Source: an uncultured Myxococcales bacterium (GTDB taxonomy: Bacteria; Myxococcota_A; UBA9042). Taken from it: a stretch of 64,000 bases of DNA. Shown here in pieces: positions 8,621 through 16,575 of the stretch. The stretch's first letter is position 1. Every line of letters begins with the position of its first letter. The translations under genes were made by a program, and so were the position numbers. The notes below the pieces were generated by a model. That model searched no databases and was not told the origin of the DNA. It saw only the letters and a program-made list of their open reading frames with translations. The stretch lies in the NCBI GenBank assembly GCA_903842345.1, contig CAIMLR010000036.1, positions 124,001 to 188,000 on the forward strand, in the 5' to 3' direction.

Positions 8621-9560
8621 GCTGCCGCCGGTCCCGGGCAAGCTGATGCTCGCCGGCGAGTACGCGGTGCTGCGGGCCAATGGCGTGGCGCTGGCGGTTG
8701 CGGTTGGTGAAGTGGCGCTGGGCGAGCTGACGGATGGTGCCGCGGACGTGACGCTGCACGCGTTTGGCCAGACATTTGTCCTCGCGGCGGGAACGCGCCA
8801 TCCCATCGGCCTGCTTGGTTTTGTCGCGCGCGCCTTGACGTGGCTGGAGCGGCATCACGACGTTCGGCTGAAGCGGCACTTGACGCTGCACGTGGCGGGC
8901 GCGGTCGGCGGCGCCAAGGTCGGACTCGGCACGAGCGCGGCGGTTACGGTCGCGACGCTGCGCGCGGTGCTGCAGGACGCCGGCCTGCAGTGGCCAGCGG
9001 CGCAGGTGGCGGACGCTGCGCGCCAGATTCACGGCGCGGGACAGGGAGCCGGCAGCGGCTATGACGTGACGACAATCGCCCATGGCGGCTGCGTTGCCTA
9101 CCACCGGACGCCGGATCGCGCCGTGCGACTGGCGTGGCCAACCGGCTTGCACGGCGTGGCGCTGTTCTCCGGCGAGCCAGCACCGACCCAAGCGGCGCTC
9201 GACAAACGGCCGATGGCTGCGGCGCACTTGGACGCGATGGACGAAGCGGCGCGGGATCTCCTGAGCGTCTGGCAAGGCCCGATAGCGGCGATCGTCGACG
9301 CGCTGCGGCGCTGCGACGCGGCATTCCTCGCAGCGGCGGCGGATGACGCGAGCCTGGTTCCACCGCACGTCGTCGACCTGCGCGCACGGATCGCCAGCCA
9401 TGGCTGCCTGGCCCGGGCATCGGGAGCGGGTGGCGGCGACTGCGTCCTGGCATTCGCTGACGACGCGGAGGCGATCGCCCGCCTCGCCATCGACTGGCAA
9501 AGCAGCGGCGGCCACTTGGTCGCGCTCCTCCCTCATGACATCGCCCCGGAGGTCGCGTGA
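8613..9560 (+). CDS. Phosphomevalonate kinase
   Basis: A 315-residue GHMP kinase, probably converting phosphomevalonate to mevalonate diphosphate, the step between the two preceding enzymes. The frame is open further upstream, but homologues begin at the PGKLMLAGEYAVL segment, so I choose the GTG at 8613, which overlaps the mvaD stop by eight bases. Motifs are GEYAVL (residues 15-20), GLGTSAAV starting at 104 (ATP loop), GAGSGYDV (catalytic Asp region) and ASGAGGGDCVLAF near the C-terminus. The position in an otherwise complete lower mevalonate pathway supports the assignment. A paralogous mevalonate-kinase activity is less likely, because that enzyme is already encoded two genes upstream. 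Confidence 0.88.
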   Translation: MAELPPVPGKLMLAGEYAVLRANGVALAVAVGEVALGELTDGAADVTLHAFGQTFVLAAGTRHPIGLLGFVARALTWLERHHDVRLKRHLTLHVAGAVGGAKVGLGTSAAVTVATLRAVLQDAGLQWPAAQVADAARQIHGAGQGAGSGYDVTTIAHGGCVAYHRTPDRAVRLAWPTGLHGVALFSGEPAPTQAALDKRPMAAAHLDAMDEAARDLLSVWQGPIAAIVDALRRCDAAFLAAAADDASLVPPHVVDLRARIASHGCLARASGAGGGDCVLAFADDAEAIARLAIDWQSSGGHLVALLPHDIAPEVA

Positions 9561-10606
9561 GCGCACCGCAAGACCAACCGCATCTGGAAACGCTGATCGC
9601 GCCGTTCATGGCGGACTGCGAGGAACTCGCGCTCAGCCTGCTGGTCCTGCCGCAGCCACACGTGCCCGCGGGCGTGATGCGGCCGGCGGGGCAGGAATTG
9701 CTGACCGCCATGTGTCGCGACCAACTGGCCAGCGGCGGCAAGCGGTTGCGCGCGCTGTTGACGCCGGCGCTCGTGGCGGCGGCGAACGGTCCGGTGGCAG
9801 CGGCGCGGGTGTTTGGCGCCGGCGTGGAGCTCATCCACAACGGCACGCTGGTCCATGATGACATCCAGGACGGCGACACGCTGCGGCGCGGCCGGCCGAC
9901 GCTCTGGACGCAGTTTGGCGTGGCGCAGGGCATCAACGCCGGCGACGCGCTGCTGATGGGCGCGGTCGCGGGCGTGCTGCGCTCGGACGCGATTGAGATG
10001 GACCTGCGCGCGACGCTCGGGGCGCTGCTGGCGGAGGCGCTGTGCGAGACGATTCGCGGGCAGGTCGCCGACCTGGCGCTGCGCGACCTCCCGCAACCCA
10101 GCCTGCAGGACGTCGAGTCCGTGCACTTGGCCAAGACGGGGCCACTGTTTTCGGCGTGCTTTGTCGGTGCGGTGCGGCTGTTGCGGCGCGGAGCGGCAGC
10201 GGAGAAGGCCGCGTTCGAGCTGGGCCGGGAAATCGGACTGGCGTTCCAGATTCGCGACGACTTGTTGGACCTGCTGGGCACCAAAGGTCGCGGCGACGCG
10301 GGTGCGGACCTGCGCGAGGGCAAGCCGACGTGGCCCGTCCTCGTGGCGCTGCGCGACGTGCCGGGGCCAGAGGCCGATGGGATCCGCGCGCTCCTGCGAC
10401 AAGCGACGCAAGGATCGCCGCCGAGCGACGCGGACGTCGCACAAGCCGTGGCGTGGGTGCGTGCGGTGGGCGGCGAGGCGACCGCACGCGCGCATCTGAC
10501 TGCGACGCTGGAACGCGCCGAGGCTGCGGCTGGCGAAGCGTTCGCGCCCGACGCGGCTGTCGTGGCACTGGCGCTGTGTGAACGGCTCGCACGGCTGGAT
10601 GGCTGA
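9557..10606 (+). CDS. Polyprenyl (geranylgeranyl/farnesyl) diphosphate synthase
   Basis: A 349-residue trans-prenyltransferase of the IspA/GGPS family that condenses IPP with allylic diphosphates. The GTG start at 9557 overlaps the previous stop. Both Mg-binding aspartate motifs are present: DDIQD at residues 101-105 (first, followed by RRGRPT) and DDLLD at 234-238 (second). The GGKRLR substrate-binding segment is at 60-65. Chain length cannot be fixed from sequence alone; the residues before the first motif are small and hydrophobic, compatible with a C15-C20 product. As the last gene of the unit it draws on the IPP/DMAPP made by the upstream enzymes, so the operon runs from mevalonate to a prenyl diphosphate. 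Confidence 0.9.
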   Translation: MSAPQDQPHLETLIAPFMADCEELALSLLVLPQPHVPAGVMRPAGQELLTAMCRDQLASGGKRLRALLTPALVAAANGPVAAARVFGAGVELIHNGTLVHDDIQDGDTLRRGRPTLWTQFGVAQGINAGDALLMGAVAGVLRSDAIEMDLRATLGALLAEALCETIRGQVADLALRDLPQPSLQDVESVHLAKTGPLFSACFVGAVRLLRRGAAAEKAAFELGREIGLAFQIRDDLLDLLGTKGRGDAGADLREGKPTWPVLVALRDVPGPEADGIRALLRQATQGSPPSDADVAQAVAWVRAVGGEATARAHLTATLERAEAAAGEAFAPDAAVVALALCERLARLDG

Positions 10607-10610
10607 GCGG

Positions 10611-12227
10611 TCAGCCCTTGCCAAACACGGCTGACACCGCACTGACCCACGCCGACTTCTCGCCCACTTCTCGCGCCAGGAGCCGCGCGAGGTCGCCCGC
10701 CAAGCCGGGTTCGCCAAATGCCGTCGCGCAGTCCTTGAGGCGCAGCAATTCGTCCTTGAGCGTCCGCGCCGCCACGTTCGTCACGACCAGCGAGTGCACC
10801 CGCAGCGCGCGCACCCGGAACGCCGCTTCCGGCGAGAGCGCCTCCAGATGCAGCAACGCCTCGCGCTGGAAACGCTCGCGCAGCGGCCATTGCAGCGCCA
10901 CGTCCAGCAGCGCGTTCACCGCATCGGGCTCCAACGCGAGGCGCTCGGCCAGCCACGCGAGGTCGTCCTCTGCGAGCGCCTGCGCCGCCAGCGTGTGCCG
11001 TCGTTCCGGCCAGGCGGGACCCGCGTAGAGTTGCGCGAGTTGGTTGAACGTCGGCAGATTGGGACCGCGCTGCCACGCGACGCTGGCGAGCTGCTGCGCC
11101 GACTTGGGGTGTTCCGGAAGCGCCGCCGCCAGCGCCGCCGCCATCAGCGCCTGCCACGTCTCACCGCGCGGATCGTAGTGCTCGGCGACCTGCAGCACCT
11201 CGCCCGCCCGACCTTGCGCACCGAGGACTTCCGCGAGCGCCAGCGCTCCCGATCGCATCGGTGGCCACAGTCGCGCCAATTCCAGCGCCGCGGGCACGTC
11301 GTCATGACGCACCAGCGCGACGACGAGGCCATCGGCCAGCGCATCGCGGGAAGTCGGTGTCGCCACCTCGCGCCACGTCGCGCGCTGCGCCAGAACGCGG
11401 CCCGACAGCATCTCTGCGAGCGCCACAGCGAGCTCCGGAGATTGAATCGCCGCGTGTTCCAGGCCAATGGCCAAGTGCACGGCGACCTGCGGATGCCCCG
11501 CTTCCGCGAGATCAAACAACAAATTCCATTGCGGGCCCAAATCCAGCGGCCGATCGAGGGCCATGCGCGCCAGCAGCCGAATGGCCGGCTCAACAGCCTC
11601 CGGCATCCCGCTGAATACGACCTTCGTCGCGCCCAGCGCCGACAACAGCCGCACCGCCAGCTCGCGGGCCAGCGCATGGTCCTCGCGCGCCTGCACTTCC
11701 AGGCGATCCACGAGCGCGAGCAAGTCCTGGATGTCATTGGGGCCATGGCGCAGCGATTGCCGCCAACTCAGCGCGACCATGTCCACGGCGGCGTCCAACG
11801 GCAGTCGCGCCAGATCGCTCAGCATGCGCGCCGGCTCCAGCGCCTTCTCGGCCGCGTTGGGACGGGCCAGCCGGGACCGCAGCGCCGCGAGAACGTCGGT
11901 CTGTTGCGCCACCGCGGCGTGCGCTTGGCGGGCCAGCCGCGCCGACTCCAGCGCGACCGCCACCGCGTGGGCGCATGGCGCATCGCCGCAGGAGCACGAC
12001 GCATGCAGTTCTTGACGGACGATCGACAATTCAACACGTTGCGGCACGCCGTCAAAAACCGATGCAGTCAGTAGGTTTTCAGCCAACGGGCGGACGCGCC
12101 CGACCGCGCCATCGCGCTGCAGCCGCGCGCCTTGCGTCCCCGCGCGCGCGCCGGCCCAGGTCACGGTCGACAACCGCTGCAGGAGCGGCGCGAAGGTCGC
12201 AAATACGCTGCGTTCGTCGATCTTCAT
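10611..12227 (-). CDS. SWIM zinc-finger domain protein
   Basis: A 538-residue cytoplasmic protein with one SWIM zinc finger near the N-terminus, C78-x-C80-x4-C85-x-H87 (CSCGDAPCAH), followed by roughly 430 residues rich in Ala, Leu and Arg that should fold as an alpha-helical repeat. In bacteria SWIM proteins of this layout are often encoded next to SWI2/SNF2 helicases or AAA proteins and may bind DNA or protein; neither partner is in this window. The start at ATG 12227 overlaps the end of the upstream Bfd-like gene by four bases, so the DHH, Bfd-like and SWIM genes form one minus-strand unit. It is convergent with the isoprenoid operon, with only four bases between the stop codons. The molecular role is unknown. 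Confidence 0.75.
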   Translation of the reverse strand: MKIDERSVFATFAPLLQRLSTVTWAGARAGTQGARLQRDGAVGRVRPLAENLLTASVFDGVPQRVELSIVRQELHASCSCGDAPCAHAVAVALESARLARQAHAAVAQQTDVLAALRSRLARPNAAEKALEPARMLSDLARLPLDAAVDMVALSWRQSLRHGPNDIQDLLALVDRLEVQAREDHALARELAVRLLSALGATKVVFSGMPEAVEPAIRLLARMALDRPLDLGPQWNLLFDLAEAGHPQVAVHLAIGLEHAAIQSPELAVALAEMLSGRVLAQRATWREVATPTSRDALADGLVVALVRHDDVPAALELARLWPPMRSGALALAEVLGAQGRAGEVLQVAEHYDPRGETWQALMAAALAAALPEHPKSAQQLASVAWQRGPNLPTFNQLAQLYAGPAWPERRHTLAAQALAEDDLAWLAERLALEPDAVNALLDVALQWPLRERFQREALLHLEALSPEAAFRVRALRVHSLVVTNVAARTLKDELLRLKDCATAFGEPGLAGDLARLLAREVGEKSAWVSAVSAVFGKG

Positions 12228-12451
12228 CGGGTGCCGTTGCGGAGGGCCGCGGTGCGCAAGTGTTCCGCGAGGATGTGGGCGATCGCCGGCTGGCACGTGC
12301 CGCCGCAGGGGCCGCAGCCCGCCCAGGTGGCGTCAAAGATCTGGGCGAGGGTGCACGCGCCGTCGGCGATGGCCGCGTCAATCCGCGAACGCGGGACGGC
12401 GTTGCACAGGCAGACGAGCGGATCGCGGCGATCGTGCTTGGCTTTGCGCAT
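12224..12451 (-). CDS. Bacterioferritin-associated ferredoxin-like [2Fe-2S] protein
   Basis: A 75-residue protein made almost entirely of a BFD-like domain. Cys14 and Cys16 (CLC) and Cys46 and Cys49 (CGPC) fit the CxC...CxxC ligand set for a [2Fe-2S] cluster, with a helix-forming stretch between; an extra Cys53 follows. Bfd donates electrons to bacterioferritin for iron release, and BFD-like domains also occur in nitrite reductases and other redox enzymes. No bacterioferritin gene is visible here, so the partner is unknown. The gap between the ligand pairs (29 residues) is slightly shorter than in E. coli Bfd (31). The gene starts one base beyond the DHH-gene stop and overlaps the SWIM gene. 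Confidence 0.8.
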   Translation of the reverse strand: MRKAKHDRRDPLVCLCNAVPRSRIDAAIADGACTLAQIFDATWAGCGPCGGTCQPAIAHILAEHLRTAALRNGTR

Positions 12452-12452
12452 G

Positions 12453-13460
12453 TCAGCCCAGTTGGTCCAGCAACGCTTGATCCAGCATTGCCAGCACTTG
12501 CGCGGCGAGCTGGGTCTTTTCGCCCGTCAGCGTCGCGCCGGCAGCGTGCTCATGACCGCCGCCACCAAAATGCTGGGCCACGTGGCCGATCTTCACGGCG
12601 GCCTTGGATCGCAGGGACAGCTTCCACTCGCCGGCATTGCGGCCGGGCTTGAGCTGCATCGCGATGAGCACGCCTTCGATGCCGACGAAATGCGGAATGG
12701 TCTCGCCAATCGCGTCACTCTCCAGGTTCAGCCCCGCGCCGATCTCCGGACCCACGGCCGCCCACGCGATGCGATCGCGGCTGGCAAACTGCATCTGCGC
12801 GAGCACCCGGCCAAGGAGCAGCGTTTCGTCGCGGGTCCGGCTGGCAAAAAGCGCTTCCTGCACGGGATTCGCGTCAAAGCCGGTGTCCAGCAGCTCAGCC
12901 GCCACGCGCAACGTCTCTGACTGGTTGCGCAGAAAACGAAACGAACCGGTGTCGAAGCTCATCGCGGCGTAAAGCGCGCGCGCCGCGATCGCGTCGATCG
13001 GCCAGCCGAGCGCCTTCAACAGCCGAAAAACCAGCTCGCCGCTTGAAGAAAACTCCGTCGCGACGCAGCCTTGCAGGTCCAGATCCGGCTTGACCGCGTG
13101 GTGATCGACGACCCACACGTCCACGCCTTGACGCCGCAGCGCCTGCGCCGGCCGCCCGGCGCGATCGACTTCATGCGTGTCGAACAGCAGGCCAAAATCC
13201 GCGCCGAGGAGCTGTGCCGCATCGCGGTCAAAATGGCCAATATCGCCATCGGGATCGAGCCACGCATGGCGCTTGGGCAGCGGATCCTCGTTCACGACCA
13301 GCGCAGTTCGCCCCGTCGCGCGCGCGGCTCGCACAAAGGCCAACTGGGAACCCAGACCGTCCGCGTCGGGCCCCTGGTGCGTCGACAACAGGATGTGCCG
13401 CGACGCCTGGATACGCGCCAACAGCCACGGTTCAAAAGGCACGCCACTCAAACGCCGCAT
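12453..13460 (-). CDS. DHH/DHHA1 phosphoesterase (NrnA-like)
   Basis: A 335-residue cytoplasmic phosphoesterase. Metal-binding motifs of the DHH family are in order: GPDADGLGSQ near residue 30 (motif I), a FDTHE segment (motif II), VVDHHAV (the DHH signature, motif III) and a later Asp in the MSFDTGSF segment (motif IV). The C-terminal DHHA1 domain carries FGGGGHEHAAGA. NrnA-type enzymes degrade short RNA or DNA oligonucleotides and may dephosphorylate pAp; related enzymes cleave cyclic dinucleotides. Length and the absence of fused PAS/GGDEF or CBS domains favour the stand-alone NrnA type, but substrate preference cannot be read from sequence. It is the promoter-proximal gene of the DHH, Bfd-like and SWIM unit. 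Confidence 0.83.
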   Translation of the reverse strand: MRRLSGVPFEPWLLARIQASRHILLSTHQGPDADGLGSQLAFVRAARATGRTALVVNEDPLPKRHAWLDPDGDIGHFDRDAAQLLGADFGLLFDTHEVDRAGRPAQALRRQGVDVWVVDHHAVKPDLDLQGCVATEFSSSGELVFRLLKALGWPIDAIAARALYAAMSFDTGSFRFLRNQSETLRVAAELLDTGFDANPVQEALFASRTRDETLLLGRVLAQMQFASRDRIAWAAVGPEIGAGLNLESDAIGETIPHFVGIEGVLIAMQLKPGRNAGEWKLSLRSKAAVKIGHVAQHFGGGGHEHAAGATLTGEKTQLAAQVLAMLDQALLDQLG

Positions 13461-13556
13461 GGAACCTCGTTGACCGGGTAACGGTCGATGCAACAGGATC
13501 GGTTGGCGGCGGCGCGGTGTCAACGCGAATCGCTTCCGTCCGTCCGGCGCTGCACC

Positions 13557-13562
13557 TATACT
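13557..13562 (+). promoter_or_regulatory. Candidate -10 element for the exbB/exbD-like pair
   Basis: TATACT lies 76 bases before the start of the proton-channel gene, in the divergent spacer shared with the DHH gene. No convincing -35 hexamer sits 16-18 bases upstream (the best is TTCCGT), so this is a weak promoter call. Confidence 0.3.
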
Positions 13563-13637
13563 AAGACGCTGGGAACGTTTCGCCGTGCGCAGGTGTTGCA
13601 GCCCGGGAATGAATTTGCGCAGGGTAGGCGAGCAGAC

Positions 13638-14330
13638 ATGAACCTCGATCAGTTGCGGCATCTTTTTGAGCTCGGTGGCCCGACGATGTACGCCATCGCT
13701 GGACTGGGCTTTGTCGGTACCGCGATTTTCGTCGAGCGCGTGCTGGCGGTCCGCGCCCTGCTGACGCACGTGCGGTCGCTGGATCGGCGAATTCGCGATG
13801 CTGTGGTCGCGGGCAATCTGCCGGCCGTCGTGTCGCTGTGTTCCAAGGCGCCCGCGGGACTGTCGCCCGTGCTGATGCGCGGCGTGGAAGCGGCGATCCG
13901 ACAGGCGCCGCGGGACGACATTCTGGCCGAGATGAGCCGCGATGGCCGGCGCCTGCTCCTGCGCCTGAAGCGCGGCCTGGGGATGTTGGCGACGCTCGGC
14001 TCCATGGCGCCGTTCACCGGGCTGTTCGGCACCGTGCTCGGCATCATGCAGGCGCTCAAGAACATTGGCCAATCGGGATCTGGCGGCTTGGACGTCGTCG
14101 CCGGCGGCGTGTCCGAAGCGCTGGTGAGCACCGCGGGCGGTCTGGCGGTGGCGCTGGTCATCGTGCTGCTGCATCAGTTCCTCAAGGCGCAGCTGCAAAA
14201 CGCCGTGCTGGAAGTCCAGGTGCTTGTGGAAGATGCCGCCGACGATTTGGCGCGCCTGCCGCCGCAAGCGCTGATTACCGCGATGGGCAACCAGAATCGC
14301 TCGGCTGGAGATGGCAATGGCGCGGTTTGA
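13638..14330 (+). CDS. MotA/TolQ/ExbB proton-channel family protein
   Basis: A 230-residue inner-membrane protein with three predicted transmembrane segments: residues about 13-33, a central one containing the conserved GLFGTVLGIM motif, and one near 165-185 (TAGGLAVALVIVLLH). It forms the pentameric proton channel that couples the proton-motive force to outer-membrane work (TonB uptake or Tol-Pal constriction) or to gliding-type motors in myxobacteria. The partner ExbD/TolR-like gene overlaps its 3' end by 20 nt, which favours translational coupling. No TonB, TolA, TolB or Pal gene is adjacent, so the downstream pathway is undetermined. The start at ATG 13638 is chosen because the longer frame adds Arg/Gln-rich non-membrane sequence. 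Confidence 0.85.
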   Translation: MNLDQLRHLFELGGPTMYAIAGLGFVGTAIFVERVLAVRALLTHVRSLDRRIRDAVVAGNLPAVVSLCSKAPAGLSPVLMRGVEAAIRQAPRDDILAEMSRDGRRLLLRLKRGLGMLATLGSMAPFTGLFGTVLGIMQALKNIGQSGSGGLDVVAGGVSEALVSTAGGLAVALVIVLLHQFLKAQLQNAVLEVQVLVEDAADDLARLPPQALITAMGNQNRSAGDGNGAV

Positions 14331-14775
14331 CTGGGGCACAGCCGATGATCTGGAAGGCAGCGAGTCGGTCGACCTGAACCTGACTTCGCTAATCGACGTG
14401 GTGCTCGTGCTGCTCATCATCTTCATGGTGTCGACCGCGGCGGTCGTCACGGATCAGGGCCAGCGCGATGCTGATGCCGCGACCGCGCTCGATTTGCAGC
14501 TGCCGTCGGGCATGGTGCCGAGCGACCAGCCGCCGGCGCAGGATCTGGTCGTGAAGATGACCAAGGACGGCGCGCTGTACAACGCCGGCGCCGCGACGGA
14601 TCCCAAGACGCTGGAGCAGGACGTCATCAACCGGCTGACCAAAGAGCCGAATCTGCAGGTGCGCATTGAGGCCGATCAGGAACTGAAGTACCTGCAGGTC
14701 GCCGAACTGCTGAGCAAGCTGCAGGGACTGGGCGTCAAGAACGTGTCCTTGGGCATGGGCGGCAAACCGAAATAG
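14311..14775 (+). CDS. ExbD/TolR family biopolymer transport protein
   Basis: A 154-residue protein with a short cytoplasmic N-terminus, one transmembrane helix (about residues 26-44, LIDVVLVLLIIFMV) and a periplasmic domain. The essential membrane aspartate of the family is present (LTSLIDVVLVLL). It pairs with the ExbB/TolQ-like subunit, as shown by the 20-nt overlap of the two genes. The periplasmic segment includes the regular pattern of an ExbD/TolR peptidoglycan- or TonB-contacting fold (VVKMTKDGALYNAG, then VRIEADQELKYLQVAELL). Whether it serves TonB, Tol or a motility machine cannot be decided here. Confidence 0.85.
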   Translation: MAMARFDWGTADDLEGSESVDLNLTSLIDVVLVLLIIFMVSTAAVVTDQGQRDADAATALDLQLPSGMVPSDQPPAQDLVVKMTKDGALYNAGAATDPKTLEQDVINRLTKEPNLQVRIEADQELKYLQVAELLSKLQGLGVKNVSLGMGGKPK

Positions 14776-14777
14776 CG

Positions 14778-15503
14778 CTACGGCGTGAGCGTGATGGGCA
14801 GCTTGGCGACGGCGGCGAAGGTCTCGGTCGTGCCGTCGGGCAGTTGGTGCTCGCCGCTGACGGAGACGCTGAACGTGTAGCTGCCAGCCGGAAAGGCGGG
14901 ACCGGGCTGGTTGCCGGTGTCGGACGGGCCGTACCAGTTCATGCCGTCCCAGGTGAACGCGACGTCGTAGCTGCCGGGCGTGCTGGCGGTGAACGGCGGC
15001 TTGGTCGGCGCGCACAGGCCGGTGTCGCACACGCACCATTTCTGGCTGTTGCCACTGACCTGCTCAAACGTGGCGATGCCGCCGTGGATGCTGCTGGCTT
15101 GCGGCAGGCAGCCGCCCAGATCGCCGCCGATGCTCAACTTCGCCGCCGACTCGACCGTCAACTTGTAGCCGAGGTTGAAGACGCCTTTGGCGGCGCTGAG
15201 TGAGAACGCGCACGGGGTCTTGGACAAGTCGAGCTTGGCGCCGGGGATGCCGCCCTCGTAGGTGGGCGCGCAGGCGGAAACCGGGACGTCGGGGCTGCTG
15301 TCGGCGGTGATCGCGTCGGTGCCGCTGGCCACGTCGGTGGCGGCGTCGCTGATCGCGTCGGTTCCCACGGCGTCCGTGCCGCTGATTTGCAGATCGCTCG
15401 TGGCAGCGTCGTCAGCGCTTGTGGTCGTCGAGCCGGTGGAATTGCCGCACGCGGCGTGGGTGACAAGTGTCGAGACGAGGAAGAACGTGCTGATTCGGGT
15501 CAT
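14778..15503 (-). CDS. Hypothetical lipoprotein
   Basis: A 241-residue exported protein. The signal peptide ends at a lipobox-like THAAC, so the mature protein should be lipidated. Residues about 20-75 are a Thr/Ser/Asp/Ala low-complexity linker common in lipoproteins of this window. The remaining domain is beta-rich with four cysteines in the middle (ACAPTYEGG, GGCLP, WCVCD-GLC), suggesting a small disulfide-stabilised fold, and ends with immunoglobulin-like strand pattern (GSYTFSVSVSGEHQLPDGTT). I do not recognise a family. It faces the exbD-like gene tail to tail with two bases between stops. Confidence 0.6.
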   Translation of the reverse strand: MTRISTFFLVSTLVTHAACGNSTGSTTTSADDAATSDLQISGTDAVGTDAISDAATDVASGTDAITADSSPDVPVSACAPTYEGGIPGAKLDLSKTPCAFSLSAAKGVFNLGYKLTVESAAKLSIGGDLGGCLPQASSIHGGIATFEQVSGNSQKWCVCDTGLCAPTKPPFTASTPGSYDVAFTWDGMNWYGPSDTGNQPGPAFPAGSYTFSVSVSGEHQLPDGTTETFAAVAKLPITLTP

Positions 15504-15626
15504 GGCGGGTCCTGATCGGCTGCACCTGGGGATGATGCGAATTCACCGTAGGCCGCCTCAAGAGGCGAGTCAAGGCGCGACGGGGCGTGCGGCGCGGGTG
15601 CGGGAGACGGCTGGCCTCGCCCGCCC

Positions 15627-15662
15627 AAAAAGCCAAAAGCCGCCGCAGTTTCCCGCGACGGC
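15627..15662 (-). terminator. Rho-independent terminator of the ribosomal operon
   Basis: On the minus strand, GCCGTCGC and GCGGCGGC (15662-15655 and 15646-15639) form an eight-pair stem with one G-U pair and an eight-base loop, followed at once by TTTTGGCTTTTT (15638-15627). It lies about 170 bases past the rplI stop, the expected end of the rplY-to-rplI transcript. Confidence 0.75.
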
Positions 15663-15746
15663 CTTTGGCCATTCTTACCAGAGCTGCGATTGCCCTCAGC
15701 TGACGATGGCGCGCTCAGTTCGAGTCGAGCCGCGCGTGCGCCCACA

Positions 15747-15789
15747 GCAGCCCGACCGAGCGTACTTGACGTACGCGACCGAGGGCTGC
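15747..15789. repeat. Nested symmetrical element (two inverted repeats around a direct repeat)
   Basis: The 43-base element reads outward from its centre as follows: a TTGAC loop (15766-15770), perfect inverted arms GCGTAC/GTACGC (15760-15765, 15771-15776), a direct repeat GACCGA on both sides (15754-15759, 15777-15782), and perfect outer inverted arms GCAGCCC/GGGCTGC (15747-15753, 15783-15789). As RNA it would make a hairpin with a symmetric six-by-six internal loop. It lies 40 bases past rplI. It has no U-tract, so it is not a simple terminator. Function unknown. Confidence 0.7.
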
Positions 15790-15829
15790 GAGGACGTAAG
15801 CCGCGGATCGGCCGAAATGCGCGATGCCA

Positions 15830-16276
15830 TCAGTCCGCGGACTCGATCGTCAAGGTGATCTTGGCCACCACGTCGTTGTGCAGCTTCGCGGTAATCGCGA
15901 ACTCGCCCAGCGCTTTGATGTTCTCCGGCACGATCAGATCGCGACGGTCCAGGTTGAAGCCCTGCTCGGCCAGCAAATCCGCGATTTCGCGCGAAGTCAC
16001 GGTACCAAACAGACGGCCGTCTTCACCGGCATGGCGCTTCACGGTCAAGGTCACACCGTTGAGCTTCTCCGCGACCGTCATGGCTTCAGCTTTCGCCTTG
16101 GCCAGACGCGACGCGACCATCGCTTTCTTGTGTGCCATCTCGCCCACGGCGCGCTCGTTGGCGAGCATCGCCAGGTTGCGCGGCAGCAGGTAGTTGCGGC
16201 CAAAACCGTCAGCAACCGTCAGGATATCGCCAATTTTGCCCACGTTGGGCACGTTTTCACGCAGAATGACTTTCAT
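15830..16276 (-). CDS. rplI: 50S ribosomal protein L9 (bL9)
   Basis: A 148-residue ribosomal protein with the canonical N-terminus MKVILRENVPNVGKIGDI and the conserved GFGRNYLLPR segment, joined by a long helix to the C-terminal rRNA-binding domain. The protein binds 23S rRNA near the L1 stalk and stabilises frame maintenance. ATG 16276 has AAGGAG six bases upstream; that ribosome-binding site overlaps the stop codon of rpsR, which couples the two. It is the last gene of the rplY-pth-rpsF-rpsR-rplI operon. Confidence 0.97.
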   Translation of the reverse strand: MKVILRENVPNVGKIGDILTVADGFGRNYLLPRNLAMLANERAVGEMAHKKAMVASRLAKAKAEAMTVAEKLNGVTLTVKRHAGEDGRLFGTVTSREIADLLAEQGFNLDRRDLIVPENIKALGEFAITAKLHNDVVAKITLTIESAD

Positions 16277-16287
16277 GGCGTTTCTCC

Positions 16288-16575
16288 TTAATCCGCGGTC
16301 GCGCTGGAGAACGGCATGAGCGCCATGATGCGGGCGCGCTTGATCGCTTCCTGCAACTGACGCTGATGCGGTGCACACACGCCGGAAATGCGCCGGGGCA
16401 CGATCTTGCCGCGTTCAGAAATGAACCGCTTCAACATGCTGGGCGTTTTGTAGTCGATGTAGAGCGTCTTGTCGGCGCAGAACGGGCACACCTTGCGGCG
16501 GCCGAAACGACGCTGACGTGCGGGTTCAGCCGCGGCGCCATTCGGATCTTTCTCTTTGGTGTTGGTCGGCTTCAT
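16288..16575 (-). CDS. rpsR: 30S ribosomal protein S18 (bS18)
   Basis: A 95-residue protein with an N-terminal Lys/Ala/Pro extension of about 28 residues, then the conserved core including [25 protein letters not shown] and [13 protein letters not shown]. The CxxC with a further cysteine indicates the zinc-binding (C+) form of S18. It binds the 30S platform as a heterodimer with S6, whose gene overlaps it by four bases (ATGA). Confidence 0.97.
   Translation of the reverse strand: MKPTNTKEKDPNGAAAEPARQRRFGRRKVCPFCADKTLYIDYKTPSMLKRFISERGKIVPRRISGVCAPHQRQLQEAIKRARIMALMPFSSATAD

Larger units (their letters stand above)
15504..15829. other. Gene-poor stretch: terminator and symmetrical element
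   Basis: No coding gene is supported here. It holds the rho-independent terminator of the ribosomal operon (15627-15662) and an elaborate symmetrical element (15747-15789), both listed separately. The 5' part (15504-15626) should include the promoter of the minus-strand lipoprotein, but I could not identify convincing hexamers. Confidence 0.6.
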
